Shown: positions 35,023 through 44,134, counted from the stretch's first letter. The stretch is DNA of 64,000 nt from Aquimarina sp040786285 (GCF_040786285.1 NZ_JBFMKQ010000001.1:682001-746000), one strand, 5' to 3'. Translations and numbers: made by a program. Notes: generated from the letters alone by a model not told the origin.

Positions 35023-36528
35023 ATGATGAGATCAGTATTTTGGTTTTCGCATAGTACTGATCTTATGATCCTACACCGTATTAACTTCTTCTTCGTTATT
35101 CTAAACCAGTATATTATTGTGACTAAATTTTTTGGCATATTGATCATTCTTGTGTTTTGTTTGCCTTGGAACGCACTCGGACAAGAGGAAGAAAAGGAAA
35201 TCCAGAGCTTTCCTCCCATTGGCACTTTAAGAGCTGAAGAGTCTTACTTATACTTAGACTCAATAGAGAAAAACATGATTTTTCTCCAACCTCTTAAACT
35301 AATCACCATCAATAGAGAAAATAATGTTTTTCTTACATTGGGTGGTGAATACCGTGCAAGAGCCGAACATTACACGAACGAGAATTATACTGACAGGGAC
35401 CTGACCTATTATTCTCAAAGAGTTAATTTACATACCTCTTTAACGCTAAGTACTAAGTTTCGTCTTTTTGGTGAACTATACAGTGGTTATGTGACAGGTA
35501 ATGAAGATATAATTCTCGAATCTGATGAAATTGATCTCCATCAAGGTTTTTTGGAGTGGAAACCTATCAATTCTTCTGGCTTTACGGCAACCGTTAGGCT
35601 TGGAAGACAAGAAATTGGATATGGAGCTTCTCGGATTGTAGGTATAAGAGAAGGACCTAATATGAGAAGGTCTTTTGATATGGCAAGAATTATAATTCAA
35701 AAAAACAACTCGTCTATCGACCTACTTTATGGAAAAGAAGTCACTATTGCTCCTTTCAGTTTTGACAATACATCCAATATTTTTAAAAGTGATACATCAA
35801 ATCCTATTTTTTGGGGAGTGTACTATAGACGACCTTTTCTAGGAGACAGAGGTAAACTAGACCTGTACTACTTTGGCTTTCATGCTAACTCCTCGCGCTT
35901 CAATGATGTTTTAGGTGAAGAAACTAGACATTCCTTTGGAGCTAGATCATTTAGCACTAAAGGTCGATTATCCTACAATACCGAAATAATCATACAATTG
36001 GGTAAACTTGACAATAGCGATATTTTTGCTTATAACATAGAAACTGACTGGAAATACACGATTGTCAAAAATGGCTGGAAACCTAAACTAGGAATCAAAG
36101 CAGACTGGTCGAGCGGTGATCAACGTGTTGAAGATGGAAAAATAGGAACATTTAATCCAATATTCGTTAATCCTGCGATTTACAGTCTCGCTGCAGTAAA
36201 TACGCCTGCAAATATCACAAGCCTACATCCGAACTTCACTTTTTATCCTTTAGAAGGTTTAACAATTTACATGGACTACGCCTTCTTTTATAGAACCCAA
36301 TCAAATGATGGTCTTTACACTCCACCCCGCTTTTTAACTCGTGAAGCAAATGGCATTCGCACAAAACATATTGGAGATGTATTTGGTTTACAAGTATCTT
36401 ATGAGATCAATCGTACTATCTCTTTTGATTTAAGGAGCTCTTATTTCATCGCGGGCCAATTTATTAAAGCATCAGGCAATTCAGAAAACACTTTCTACAT
36501 AGCTCCAACATTGAGTTTTAAATTCTAA
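35023..36528 (+). CDS. AlgE-like (alginate export family) outer membrane beta-barrel
   Basis: 501 residues from the first ATG. The N-terminal ~60 residues hold two hydrophobic runs; the second, beginning at a GTG (35119), reads MTKFFGILIILVFCLPWNAL and then GQ, a typical signal peptide. The true start may therefore be there or at the ATG at 35065. The mature part shows the family features GGEYRARAEHY (about 112), RLGRQEIGYGASRIVGIREG (about 190) and alternating amphipathic strands up to the final aromatic IAPTLSFKF. The protein should be an 18-stranded outer membrane porin of the alginate-export type. The natural solute is unknown; no alginate genes lie nearby. Confidence 0.82.
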   Translation: MMRSVFWFSHSTDLMILHRINFFFVILNQYIIVTKFFGILIILVFCLPWNALGQEEEKEIQSFPPIGTLRAEESYLYLDSIEKNMIFLQPLKLITINRENNVFLTLGGEYRARAEHYTNENYTDRDLTYYSQRVNLHTSLTLSTKFRLFGELYSGYVTGNEDIILESDEIDLHQGFLEWKPINSSGFTATVRLGRQEIGYGASRIVGIREGPNMRRSFDMARIIIQKNNSSIDLLYGKEVTIAPFSFDNTSNIFKSDTSNPIFWGVYYRRPFLGDRGKLDLYYFGFHANSSRFNDVLGEETRHSFGARSFSTKGRLSYNTEIIIQLGKLDNSDIFAYNIETDWKYTIVKNGWKPKLGIKADWSSGDQRVEDGKIGTFNPIFVNPAIYSLAAVNTPANITSLHPNFTFYPLEGLTIYMDYAFFYRTQSNDGLYTPPRFLTREANGIRTKHIGDVFGLQVSYEINRTISFDLRSSYFIAGQFIKASGNSENTFYIAPTLSFKF

Positions 36529-37060
36529 GTCCCCGCTTAATGAGTAAAAAAAGGCTTACAGCAATGTATAAAAGCAACTTTGTGATTTTTCTTTGTTGGT
36601 TTTGTAGCCGTGAAATAGTAGTCGTGAGTCCCATAATTTTGACTGAATTAAATGGTTATCTCCTAAAAACCTATCAAAGTAGTAAATCACATATAAACAT
36701 AACACGATTACCTCAGCGCGAGATGTTAGATAACTAACAAATTACATGTACTTATAGTATTAGATTTGAGATACTAACTTAAATACGTATGTACTATGAA
36801 AAACCTAAGTAAACCTTCCAGCTTCATAACAACTACTATTTTTTTCTTGTCTACTTATTAATAAAGTGATTTAGACAAGTATAGCGTTTACAAAATCTTT
36901 ACTCGCAATATAATTTTCTTAGATGCCTTATATAACAATGAATAGATATCATCTATTCAACTATAATTTTATAAATACTATCCATTTTTATCTGCAAAAA
37001 AATACAGTTAACTTTAAGGACCAACAATAAAATTGCTTATTAAACCTAAAAATTACACAA
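36529..37060. other. 532-bp intergenic stretch ahead of katG
   Basis: AT-rich region with no convincing gene. A 65-codon frame at 36540-36737 lacks any family feature and has no clear ribosome site. The stretch should contain the katG promoter; TAACTTTA near 37009, about 45 bp ahead of the ATG, is only a weak -7 candidate. No OxyR- or PerR-like palindrome was recognised by eye. Confidence 0.4.
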
Positions 37061-39337
37061 ATGAAAAACAAACTCTTAATTCCCTTAGCTTTTGCTCTGA
37101 TTCTCTTAACAGGTTGCAATCAAAATGAAGTAACTGGCGATACGACCAAAAAAGGGAAATGTCCTTTCGGTTTCTCTTCAGAAGGGCCCTCTGGCGGTCT
37201 TAATGTAAGTAATGATGGTAAAACCAACAGAGATTGGTGGCCTAATCAACTCGATTTAAGTGTGCTTCGGCAGCATTCTTCTAAGTCCAATCCAATGGAC
37301 GAGGATTTTAATTACGCACAAAAATTTAATAGCCTGGATTACGAGGCTTTAAAAGAAGACTTGACTAAGTTAATGACAGATTCACAAGACTGGTGGCCTG
37401 CAGATTATGGACATTATGGTGGATTATTTATTCGTATGGCATGGCACAGTGCCGGTACCTATAGAACAGGTGATGGTCGTGGTGGCTCCCGTGAGGGGCA
37501 ACAACGTTTTGCACCGCTCAATAGCTGGCCAGATAATGGCAATTTGGATAAAGCCAGAAGACTTCTTTGGCCCATCAAACAAAAATATGGAAGCAAAATC
37601 TCATGGGCAGATTTAATGATCCTTGCCGGCAATGTTGCTTTCGAATCCATGGGTTTCAAAACTATTGGTTTTGCCGGTGGTAGAGAAGACGTTTGGGAAC
37701 CAGCCAGTAATGTATATTGGGGTTCAGAATCGAAGATGCTAGATGATGAACGATATACAGGAGAGCGTGAGCTCGAAAAACCCCTTGCCGCTGTGCAAAT
37801 GGGACTTATATATGTTAATCCAGAAGGTCCGAATGGCAATCCAGATCCCGTTGCTGCGGCCATAGATATACGAGAAACGTTTGGACGAATGGGAATGAAC
37901 GACGAAGAAACCGTAGCGCTTATCGCGGGAGGGCATACGCTGGGTAAAACGCATGGCGCTGCTCCTGGTTCTCACCTGGGTGCTTCGCCAGAAGCTGCGA
38001 GTATTGAAGAACAAGGTTTAGGTTGGAAAAGTGATTATGGCTCAGGAAAAGGTAAAGATGCAATTACCTCTGGTTTAGAAGTAATCTGGACTGCAACACC
38101 TACCCAATGGAATAACACCTTCTTTGCTAATTTATTTAATTTTGAGTGGGAGTTAACAAAAAGTCCTGGTGGAGCTCATCAATGGGTCGCTAAAGATTCT
38201 GGAGAAATATTTCCGGATGCTTTTGATTCAGAAAAGAGACATAAACCAACAATGTTAACTACCGATCTTTCGTTACGATTTGATCCTGCTTATGAAAAAA
38301 TTTCAAGAAATTTTTTAGAAAATCCTGAAGCTTTCAATAAGGCATTTGCCCGTGCATGGTTTAAACTAACGCATAGAGATATGGGACCGCGAACTACATA
38401 TATAGGGCCCGAAATTCCAAAAGAAGAATTTCTTTGGCAAGACCCAATTCCGACAGTCGATCACGAATTAGCATCAGCACAAGATATTGCAGATTTGAAA
38501 TCAAACATCTTAAATTCGAATCTTACCATTGGTGAATTAGTATCTACCGCATGGGCTTCTGCATCCACCTTTCGTGACTCTGATAGAAGAGGTGGTGCCA
38601 ATGGGTCTCGTATTCGATTAGAACCTCAAAAAAACTGGGAAGTCAATAACCCTAAACAATTGAATAAAGTATTGACTGTTTTAGAAAAAATTCAAAGTGA
38701 TTTTAGTGCCAAAGGCAAAAAAATATCTATGGCGGATCTGATTGTATTAGGAGGATCTGCGGCTGTAGAAGAAGCCGCTAAAAAAGCAGGGTATCCTATT
38801 AAAGTTCCTTTTACTCCCGGCCGTATGGATGCTTTGCAAGAACAAACAGATACAAGTTCAATGGCAGTACTCGAGCCTATGGCAGATGGGTTTAGAAATT
38901 ATCTTAAAACAAAATACACCTTAACAACAGAAGAGCTGTTGGTAGACAAAGCGCAATTACTCACATTAACAATACCAGAAATGACAGTTCTTCTTGGAGG
39001 GATGCGTGTTTTGAATACCAATTATGATAATTCTAAACGTGGAGCTCTCACAAAAAGCCCAGAAACTTTAACGAATGATTTTTTTGTTAATCTCTTAGAC
39101 ATGAATACTGTCTGGAAAGCTACTTCAGAAAAACAAGAAGAGTTTGAAGGAAGAGATAGAACAACCAATGAGGTGAAATGGACCGCAACACGCGCAGATC
39201 TTATTTTTGGTTCTAACTCTGAGTTAAGAGCATTGGCCGAGGTGTATGCAAGCCATGATACAAAAGAGAAGTTTGTAAAAGATTTTGTAGATGCCTGGAG
39301 CAAGGTAATGCAATTAGATCGTTTTGATCTGCACTAA
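37061..39337 (+). CDS. katG: Catalase-peroxidase KatG, predicted lipoprotein
   Basis: 758 residues, two homologous peroxidase domains as in all KatG. The N-terminal domain carries the distal triad Arg125, Trp128 and His129 (RMAWHSAGTYR), the covalent-adduct tyrosine in GLIYVNPEGPNG, and the proximal haem ligand His292 in GGHTLGKTHG. Unusually, it begins with a lipoprotein signal peptide with lipobox LTGC at 17-20 and then CNQNEVTGD, followed by the usual KCPFGF. It should therefore be exported and lipidated, destroying hydrogen peroxide in the periplasm or at the outer membrane. The gene is flanked by a strong terminator and stands alone. Assignment is certain; export is predicted. Confidence 0.95.
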   Translation: MKNKLLIPLAFALILLTGCNQNEVTGDTTKKGKCPFGFSSEGPSGGLNVSNDGKTNRDWWPNQLDLSVLRQHSSKSNPMDEDFNYAQKFNSLDYEALKEDLTKLMTDSQDWWPADYGHYGGLFIRMAWHSAGTYRTGDGRGGSREGQQRFAPLNSWPDNGNLDKARRLLWPIKQKYGSKISWADLMILAGNVAFESMGFKTIGFAGGREDVWEPASNVYWGSESKMLDDERYTGERELEKPLAAVQMGLIYVNPEGPNGNPDPVAAAIDIRETFGRMGMNDEETVALIAGGHTLGKTHGAAPGSHLGASPEAASIEEQGLGWKSDYGSGKGKDAITSGLEVIWTATPTQWNNTFFANLFNFEWELTKSPGGAHQWVAKDSGEIFPDAFDSEKRHKPTMLTTDLSLRFDPAYEKISRNFLENPEAFNKAFARAWFKLTHRDMGPRTTYIGPEIPKEEFLWQDPIPTVDHELASAQDIADLKSNILNSNLTIGELVSTAWASASTFRDSDRRGGANGSRIRLEPQKNWEVNNPKQLNKVLTVLEKIQSDFSAKGKKISMADLIVLGGSAAVEEAAKKAGYPIKVPFTPGRMDALQEQTDTSSMAVLEPMADGFRNYLKTKYTLTTEELLVDKAQLLTLTIPEMTVLLGGMRVLNTNYDNSKRGALTKSPETLTNDFFVNLLDMNTVWKATSEKQEEFEGRDRTTNEVKWTATRADLIFGSNSELRALAEVYASHDTKEKFVKDFVDAWSKVMQLDRFDLH

Positions 39338-39358
39338 TTTTATCCAACCATCCTATAA

Positions 39359-39396
39359 AAACCCACTTCGTTTTGAAAACGAAGTGGGTTTCTTTT
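39359..39396 (+). terminator. Terminator of katG
   Basis: AAACCCACTTCGTTT starting at 39359 pairs with AAACGAAGTGGGTTT ending at 39391, followed by CTTTT. The stem is near perfect and lies about 20 bp after the katG stop. Confidence 0.9.
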
Positions 39397-39452
39397 ACAG
39401 AAAGATATTTATTGTAGATTTATACATTTCTATAAAATAAAAACAACAAATC

Positions 39453-39848
39453 ATGAATAATCAAAAAGGGCTTGCCTTATGGCATCAATTTGTGTCGAAT
39501 AGAGATGTATCCAGGCTAGGCGAACTTATTGCAGATGATGCGGTCTTACATTCTCCAGTAGTATGGACACCTCAAAAAGGAAAGAAAATTGTGGGTATAT
39601 ACCTTACCGCAGCAGCCAGTATTATTGCTAATGAGCATTTTAAATACATGAGAGAAGTGAGCAGTAATGAACATAGCATTTTAGAGTTTACCACAGAGAT
39701 TAATGGCGTTACGGTTGAAGGTGTTGATATGCTTACTTTTGATCAAGATGGAAAACTGAAAGACATCAAAGTGATGATTCGTCCATTAAAAGCGATCCAG
39801 GTAGTTCACCAAAAAATGGGTGAGTTTTTGGAGCAAATGAAAAAGTAG
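39453..39848 (+). CDS. SnoaL/NTF2-like protein
   Basis: 131 residues with the NTF2-like fold pattern: an N-terminal helix (GLALWHQFVSNRDVSRLGELIADDAVLHSP), then strands ending with VEGVDMLTFDQDGKLKDIKVMIRPLKA near residue 110. The C-terminal helix AIQVVHQKMGEFLEQM follows. The PVVWTPQKGK segment is typical of one bacterial sub-group. No catalytic dyad can be assigned. The gene stands alone between the katG terminator and the AraC regulator; a second and a third member of the same superfamily lie at 28504 and 42597. Confidence 0.75.
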   Translation: MNNQKGLALWHQFVSNRDVSRLGELIADDAVLHSPVVWTPQKGKKIVGIYLTAAASIIANEHFKYMREVSSNEHSILEFTTEINGVTVEGVDMLTFDQDGKLKDIKVMIRPLKAIQVVHQKMGEFLEQMKK

Positions 39849-39969
39849 TTGATACAGATTCTCGTTATAATATTCAATTTTAAAAAATGATAGTATAGTA
39901 CAGCATCAAGTCTAAGTATCTTTAGAATATCTGCTTTGGGCTTAAAAACAGGTTGTATTCATATAAAAT

Positions 39970-40015
39970 TGTCCAAAATGAACAATACAGTTCTGTTATT
40001 TGATTTGTATCTTTC
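39970..40015 (+). promoter_or_regulatory. Operator and -7 box ahead of the AraC gene
   Basis: TGTCCAAAATGAACA (39970-39984) is a near-perfect inverted repeat. It is followed after exactly 23 bases by the -7-like TATCTTTC (40008-40015), with the AraC ATG at 40031. The same arrangement, with the perfect palindrome TGTCCAAAATGGACA, lies ahead of the downstream operon. The operator overlaps the expected -33 position. Autoregulation by the AraC protein is inferred. Confidence 0.65.
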
Positions 40016-40030
40016 ATAAAAGATAAATTC

Positions 40031-40900
40031 ATGGGTAATCCTACACAATTAGATAGGTATAAGTCGTTATTAGGATTTTTAGATCAAAAATTCAAAGAGG
40101 ATATTACCATCAAAGATATCGAAGAGGTTTCTTTTTATTCCTACAGAAACATCAATCGCATATTTCTTGCATTGCATCATGAAACCATAGGAAAATATAT
40201 TAAAAGAGTAAAATTGGAGAAAGCCGCGCAGTACCTTAAATATTCTGAAAACACTATATCGGATATTGCTTTTGAAGTTGGGTATAGTGATATTGCTGCC
40301 TTTAGTAAAGCTTTTAAAAACCAGTTTAATTGTTCTCCTTCTCAATTTAGAGAAACACAAGAACTGAAGCAACAACTATTTCAAAAAACAATAGCTCCAA
40401 ATCTAAGTACTCAAAAACCTTCTCCAACATTTGAAATCGAAGAGTTACCTAACCTCGACATTTTATACCTAACCTATCAAGGTTCTTTTGAAGATATTAA
40501 AGCCATAAAACAAGTCTGGGATCAGCTTATGAAATATGCATTCAAAAACAAATTGATAAATGATGATAGCATATTCCTTGCAGAGATATTGGATGACGAT
40601 GAAATTACAGATAATGTACATTGCAGATATAATGCGGGCATTGTACTAGAAACACCGCTAAAATTCGAAGTAAAAGGGCTCTTTAGAACCAAGACTATAC
40701 CCCCACAGAAATATGCCAAGTTTCTTCACAAAGGTAGTCACGAAGATTCGTTAGTAACCTATGATTATATCTACTCTAATTGGTTAACCGATATACCCCT
40801 AGAACTAGAAGATAAGCCAACTTTAGAGTTTTTTCTAAACGATGACGAAGATACTCCCCCAGAAGAATTACTTACCGAAATATATATTCCTATTCAATAG
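40031..40900 (+). CDS. AraC-family transcriptional regulator with GyrI-like effector domain
   Basis: 289 residues. The first ~105 residues form two helix-turn-helix motifs of AraC type: IKDIEEVSFYSYRNINRIF at about 25, and DIAFEVGYSDIAAFSKAFKNQFNCSPSQFR at about 75-103, in shorter stretches. The C-terminal part (about 125-285) matches the GyrI-like/SOUL-type small-molecule-binding domain (GSFEDIKAIKQVWDQLMKYA, then PPQKYAKFLHKGSHEDSLVTYDYI). Such regulators (Rob/TipA-like layout) sense hydrophobic compounds. It starts just behind operator one, and operator two with the same spacing precedes the next operon. It should therefore regulate itself and that operon. Confidence 0.9.
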   Translation: MGNPTQLDRYKSLLGFLDQKFKEDITIKDIEEVSFYSYRNINRIFLALHHETIGKYIKRVKLEKAAQYLKYSENTISDIAFEVGYSDIAAFSKAFKNQFNCSPSQFRETQELKQQLFQKTIAPNLSTQKPSPTFEIEELPNLDILYLTYQGSFEDIKAIKQVWDQLMKYAFKNKLINDDSIFLAEILDDDEITDNVHCRYNAGIVLETPLKFEVKGLFRTKTIPPQKYAKFLHKGSHEDSLVTYDYIYSNWLTDIPLELEDKPTLEFFLNDDEDTPPEELLTEIYIPIQ

Positions 40901-40905
40901 TAGAA

Positions 40906-40951
40906 TGTCCAAAATGGACAAACAATGCAACCTGTATTGAGATTATTTTTG
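40906..40951 (+). promoter_or_regulatory. Operator and -7 box of the operon behind the AraC gene
   Basis: The perfect palindrome TGTCCAAAATGGACA (40906-40920) is followed after exactly 23 bases by a perfect TAnnTTTG box, TATTTTTG (40944-40951). The ATG of the small membrane-protein gene follows at 40969. It matches the AraC-gene promoter in sequence and spacing. Confidence 0.75.
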
Positions 40952-40968
40952 CCTCATAAACCAGAAAC

Positions 40969-41139
40969 ATGAGCAATATTACATTTCAAAAACATTGGTA
41001 CTTAGGGATTTTAGGATTCGTAGGTTTCTATAAATTTCAATATGTAATTGATTATTTTCAAAATCAGGGATCTTTATGGGATCTCCTGAATCTATTATGG
41101 TTCTTCTGGTTTTTATACTTTTTCCCAAATAAAAAATAA
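40969..41139 (+). CDS. Small membrane-associated protein (56 residues), first gene of the AraC-linked operon
   Basis: The frame starts at the ATG 17 bp after the -7 box and reads MSNITFQKHWYLGILGFVGF, then a Tyr/Phe/Gln-rich stretch and a second hydrophobic run LLNLLWFFWFLYFFPNKK. The two hydrophobic segments (about 9-20 and 38-52) suggest a small integral membrane protein. No family was recognised. It ends 7 bp before the sterol-desaturase-family gene and lies directly behind operator two, so it is probably real and co-transcribed. A helper or partner of the membrane hydroxylase is an inference. Confidence 0.65.
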   Translation: MSNITFQKHWYLGILGFVGFYKFQYVIDYFQNQGSLWDLLNLLWFFWFLYFFPNKK

Positions 41140-41146
41140 CACTAGA

Positions 41147-42025
41147 ATGAACGTAAACGAAATTATTGTACTTTTTGAAACCTCGAATATATTAACGTAT
41201 GTTGGATATTTCTTTATCATCAACATTTCTCTAATAACTTTCGAGCTTTTACTTGATCTTTTTACCTCAAAAGAAAGGCGATGGAAAGATACCGGAGCCA
41301 ATATCATTATCTTCTTTCTCGGGCAATTGTTAGAGAAAACTATTTTTGGTTCTATTGGGCTTATTTGTCTCTTACCATTTTATCACATGACTCCGTTAGA
41401 AATCCCAATGAGTGGGTGGACCTGGGCACTAAGTTTATTGGCCGCTGACTTCACCTATTATTGGATGCATCGTATCGAGCATGAGCATCGAATTTTATGG
41501 GCAAACCACAGTGTACATCACTCTTCTGAAGATTACAACCTTACAATTTCTATGCGTTTAAGTATTATTGAAAGCGCTATAGAGTGGGTTTTTCTGATTC
41601 CTATGATTATTATTGGGTTTAATCCTTTCCAAGCCATCATATCTTTAGTTTTTGTAGCCCAATACCAAACCTGGATCCATACCGAACATATTGTTAAACT
41701 AGGTTGGCTCGATGAGATTTTTAATACCCCGTCGGTACATAGAGTTCATCATGGATCCAACCGCAAATATCTTGATAAAAACTACGGTGGTATTCTTATA
41801 CTTTGGGATAAGGTATTCGGAACCTTTCAAAGAGAAGAAGAAAAAGTAGTGTACGGTTTAACAAAAAATATTAATTCGAACAACCCGATTACCATCAATT
41901 TTATTGAATACAAAAACATTTGGAAGGATGTAAAACGATGCCAAACCTGGAAAGATCGATTTAAGATCATCTTCGGGAACTTAATATGGAAGCCAAAGTA
42001 TTTCAAACAAAAAAACAACACATGA
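41147..42025 (+). CDS. Sterol desaturase/fatty acid hydroxylase superfamily protein
   Basis: 292 residues with about four transmembrane segments. The di-iron histidine boxes are visible: HRIEHE, HHSS with the preceding WANHSVHH (about 108-130), then HTEH near 186, and HRVHHGSN near 203. This is the membrane non-haem di-iron oxygenase family (ERG3/CarB-like), which hydroxylates or desaturates lipids, sterols or carotenoids with O2 and an electron donor. It ends with TGA overlapping the ATG of the FMN reductase gene (ATGA at 42022-42025), so the two are translationally coupled. A flavin reductase partner is a plausible electron source. The substrate is unknown. Confidence 0.87.
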   Translation: MNVNEIIVLFETSNILTYVGYFFIINISLITFELLLDLFTSKERRWKDTGANIIIFFLGQLLEKTIFGSIGLICLLPFYHMTPLEIPMSGWTWALSLLAADFTYYWMHRIEHEHRILWANHSVHHSSEDYNLTISMRLSIIESAIEWVFLIPMIIIGFNPFQAIISLVFVAQYQTWIHTEHIVKLGWLDEIFNTPSVHRVHHGSNRKYLDKNYGGILILWDKVFGTFQREEEKVVYGLTKNINSNNPITINFIEYKNIWKDVKRCQTWKDRFKIIFGNLIWKPKYFKQKNNT

Positions 42026-42579
42026 TTACAATAATTGCAGGAACCAATAGAGTAGATAGTAAAACATCAAAAATCGCAAATAATATTCATTCAGAACTCA
42101 TGAAACTTACTGAGGAAGAAGTGAAAATACTTTCTTTAAGTGACATAGACTTTTCTTCGATTACTTCAAATTCTTATGAACAACAACCTTTCTCTATTCA
42201 AAAAATAAGTGTTTCTTATTTGATGCCAGCGCGACTATTTATATTTGTTATACCAGAGTATAATGGAAGTTTTCCCGGAGTTTTAAAATTGTTCATTGAT
42301 CTTGTTTCTACACAGAATCTCGAAATGACTTTTTCAAACAAAAAAGCCGCACTTATAGGTACGGCAGAAGGCAGAGCAGGCAATTTGATGGGACTAAATC
42401 ATTTTGCTGCCATTCTACAGCATATGGGTCTTTTTATTATGACCAAAAATCTTCCTATATCTAACGTAAGTAACCAAATTGATGAACATGGCAAGTTAAA
42501 TAATCGTACCCGAAATATCGTTGTAAAACGACTATCCCAATTATTGGAAAGAGAACTTTATTTAAAAAGAATCGTGTAA
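42022..42579 (+). CDS. NADPH-dependent FMN reductase family protein, coupled to the membrane hydroxylase
   Basis: 185 residues, starting at MITIIAGTNRVDSKTSKIAN, with the flavodoxin-like FMN phosphate loop GTNRVDSKT at 6-14. The second flavin contact is EYNGSFPGVLKLFIDL (about 83-98). The upstream extension to 41986 lies inside the previous gene, and the ATGA overlap fixes the start at 42022. It probably supplies reduced flavin, or acts as quinone/azo reductase; pairing with a di-iron hydroxylase suggests electron supply, which is inferred. It is 18 bp ahead of a SnoaL-like gene in the same operon. Confidence 0.87.
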   Translation: MITIIAGTNRVDSKTSKIANNIHSELMKLTEEEVKILSLSDIDFSSITSNSYEQQPFSIQKISVSYLMPARLFIFVIPEYNGSFPGVLKLFIDLVSTQNLEMTFSNKKAALIGTAEGRAGNLMGLNHFAAILQHMGLFIMTKNLPISNVSNQIDEHGKLNNRTRNIVVKRLSQLLERELYLKRIV

Positions 42580-42596
42580 GTATAAATAATAATGAA

Positions 42597-42956
42597 ATGG
42601 TAGAAGTTAAAAAAATAGCCCATACACTTGTCAATTTATTGAGGCAAAAAAAGTTTCTAGAAGCTCAGGAACAACTCTTTTCTAAAGATGCAATAAACCA
42701 GGAACCTGAAATGTTTAAAGAGCGATCGGTATCAGGCTTAGAGGCCATGATTCAAAAAGAAAAGCAATTTTTGTCAAACATCAAAAAATGGAATCGTTTT
42801 GAAATCTCAGAACCTTTGGTGAGTAAGAATCACTTTAGTGTGCACATGATTACCGATGTAACTCTGGCAAACAATCAGAATGTATCTATTGACGAAATTA
42901 TAGTTTATGAAGTAGTGGATGATAAAATCATCAAGGAGCAGTTTTTTTATAAATAA
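42597..42956 (+). CDS. SnoaL-like protein, last gene of the AraC-linked operon
   Basis: 119 residues with the NTF2/SnoaL pattern: VNLLRQKKFLEAQEQLFSKDAINQEP at the start and a C-terminal strand pair ending DEIIVYEVVDDKIIKEQFFYK. Members of this family bind or isomerise small polyketide-like or aromatic compounds. It follows the FMN reductase gene by 17 bp and is convergent with dprA, with only 5 bp between the stops and no visible terminator. As the end of an operon with a membrane oxygenase and a flavin reductase, it may act on the same small molecule; that is inference only. Confidence 0.75.
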   Translation: MVEVKKIAHTLVNLLRQKKFLEAQEQLFSKDAINQEPEMFKERSVSGLEAMIQKEKQFLSNIKKWNRFEISEPLVSKNHFSVHMITDVTLANNQNVSIDEIIVYEVVDDKIIKEQFFYK

Positions 42957-42961
42957 ACTTC

Positions 42962-44065
42962 TTAAACCACTTCAAATAACTTTCCTGGTAAAGGTTTTAT
43001 TACGCCTTTCAATTCCATATTCAATAAAACTGAAGCCACTTTAAATGTTGGGATTTTGCATTGCAAAGCAATCACATCGAGCAATTCTTTTCCGTTAGTA
43101 TTCAAAAAATTGTAGATTTTTTTCTCGTCTCCTTCCAGTTCTACAAATAGTTTTTTCTGCACCGTCGGTTGTTCTTTTTCTTCTAGCTCCCAATTAAGCA
43201 TATAAATCAAATCGGCAGCACTGGTTAGCATATGAGCACGCTGTGTTTTGATGAGCATATTACACCCTTTGCTCAAAGGGTCATGGGCTCTACCAGGCAC
43301 TGCAAACACATCACGATTATATGAATTAGCAATATCTGCAGTCACCAGTGATCCACCCTTATCGGCACTTTCGATCACCACGGTAGCTTCACTAAGTCCG
43401 GCAATAATACGATTACGCCCCAGGAAATTTTTGCGATCAAAGGTATCTGTGCTCCAAAAATCAGTAAAAAACCCACCGTTTTCTTCGATCTGAGCAACAT
43501 ATTTTTTATGTGCCTTGGGATATATTTGATTTAAACCATGCGCCAAACAACCTACCGTTTGTAGATTATGTTTTACAGCGGCGCGCTGAGCAGTGATATC
43601 TACCCCATAAGCAAAACCGGATACAATAACAGGATTGATTGGAGCCAGGGTTTCGATGAGTTCTTCACAAAATTGCACGCCATAACTAGTTACTTGTCGT
43701 GTCCCTACAATGCTTAGTATTTTTTTGTGTTGCAAATCAATATTTCCGGAGCTAAATAATACTACTGGGCTGTCAATACAATGTTTTAATTTTTCGGGAT
43801 AATCTGGTTGATCATACGCCCAATACTTTATATGATTCTCTTCGATAAAACGCAGTTCGTTTTCTGCTGCTTTTCGATGTTCGGGATTGTGTAGATCTTT
43901 AATTTTTACGGTTCCGATACCATCGATTTTTAATAAGTTACTAACTTTTTCTTTAAGAACTTCTTCTGCAGAGCCTACTTCTCGGATTAGTTTTTTGATA
44001 GAGTTATCCCCTAAATTAGGTACTTTTTTAAGCGTAAGTAATGCAATTAGTTTTTCGATGGTCAT
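42962..44065 (-). CDS. dprA: DNA-processing protein DprA
   Basis: 367 residues. An N-terminal helix-hairpin-helix region (LLKIDGIGTVKIKDL near 45) is followed by the Rossmann-fold DNA-binding domain with SIVGTRQVTSYG (about 118), SGFAYGVDITAQRAA (about 150) and NFLGRNRIIAGLS (about 215). The C-terminal winged-helix lies at about 305-365. DprA loads RecA on single-stranded DNA during natural transformation. The gene stands alone, convergent with the AraC-linked operon, and 145 bp from the divergent HU/SPOR gene. Confidence 0.93.
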   Translation of the reverse strand: MTIEKLIALLTLKKVPNLGDNSIKKLIREVGSAEEVLKEKVSNLLKIDGIGTVKIKDLHNPEHRKAAENELRFIEENHIKYWAYDQPDYPEKLKHCIDSPVVLFSSGNIDLQHKKILSIVGTRQVTSYGVQFCEELIETLAPINPVIVSGFAYGVDITAQRAAVKHNLQTVGCLAHGLNQIYPKAHKKYVAQIEENGGFFTDFWSTDTFDRKNFLGRNRIIAGLSEATVVIESADKGGSLVTADIANSYNRDVFAVPGRAHDPLSKGCNMLIKTQRAHMLTSAADLIYMLNWELEEKEQPTVQKKLFVELEGDEKKIYNFLNTNGKELLDVIALQCKIPTFKVASVLLNMELKGVIKPLPGKLFEVV

Positions 44066-44134
44066 GTAATGCTTTATAAGTCAGTACAAGAAACAAAAAA
44101 AATAGAAACTGTTGATAAATTCGGTGCTCATAGT

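Noticed and set aside
36540..36737. 65-codon frame between the porin and katG
   Set aside because: No family features, no clear ribosome site, and a composition like non-coding sequence.
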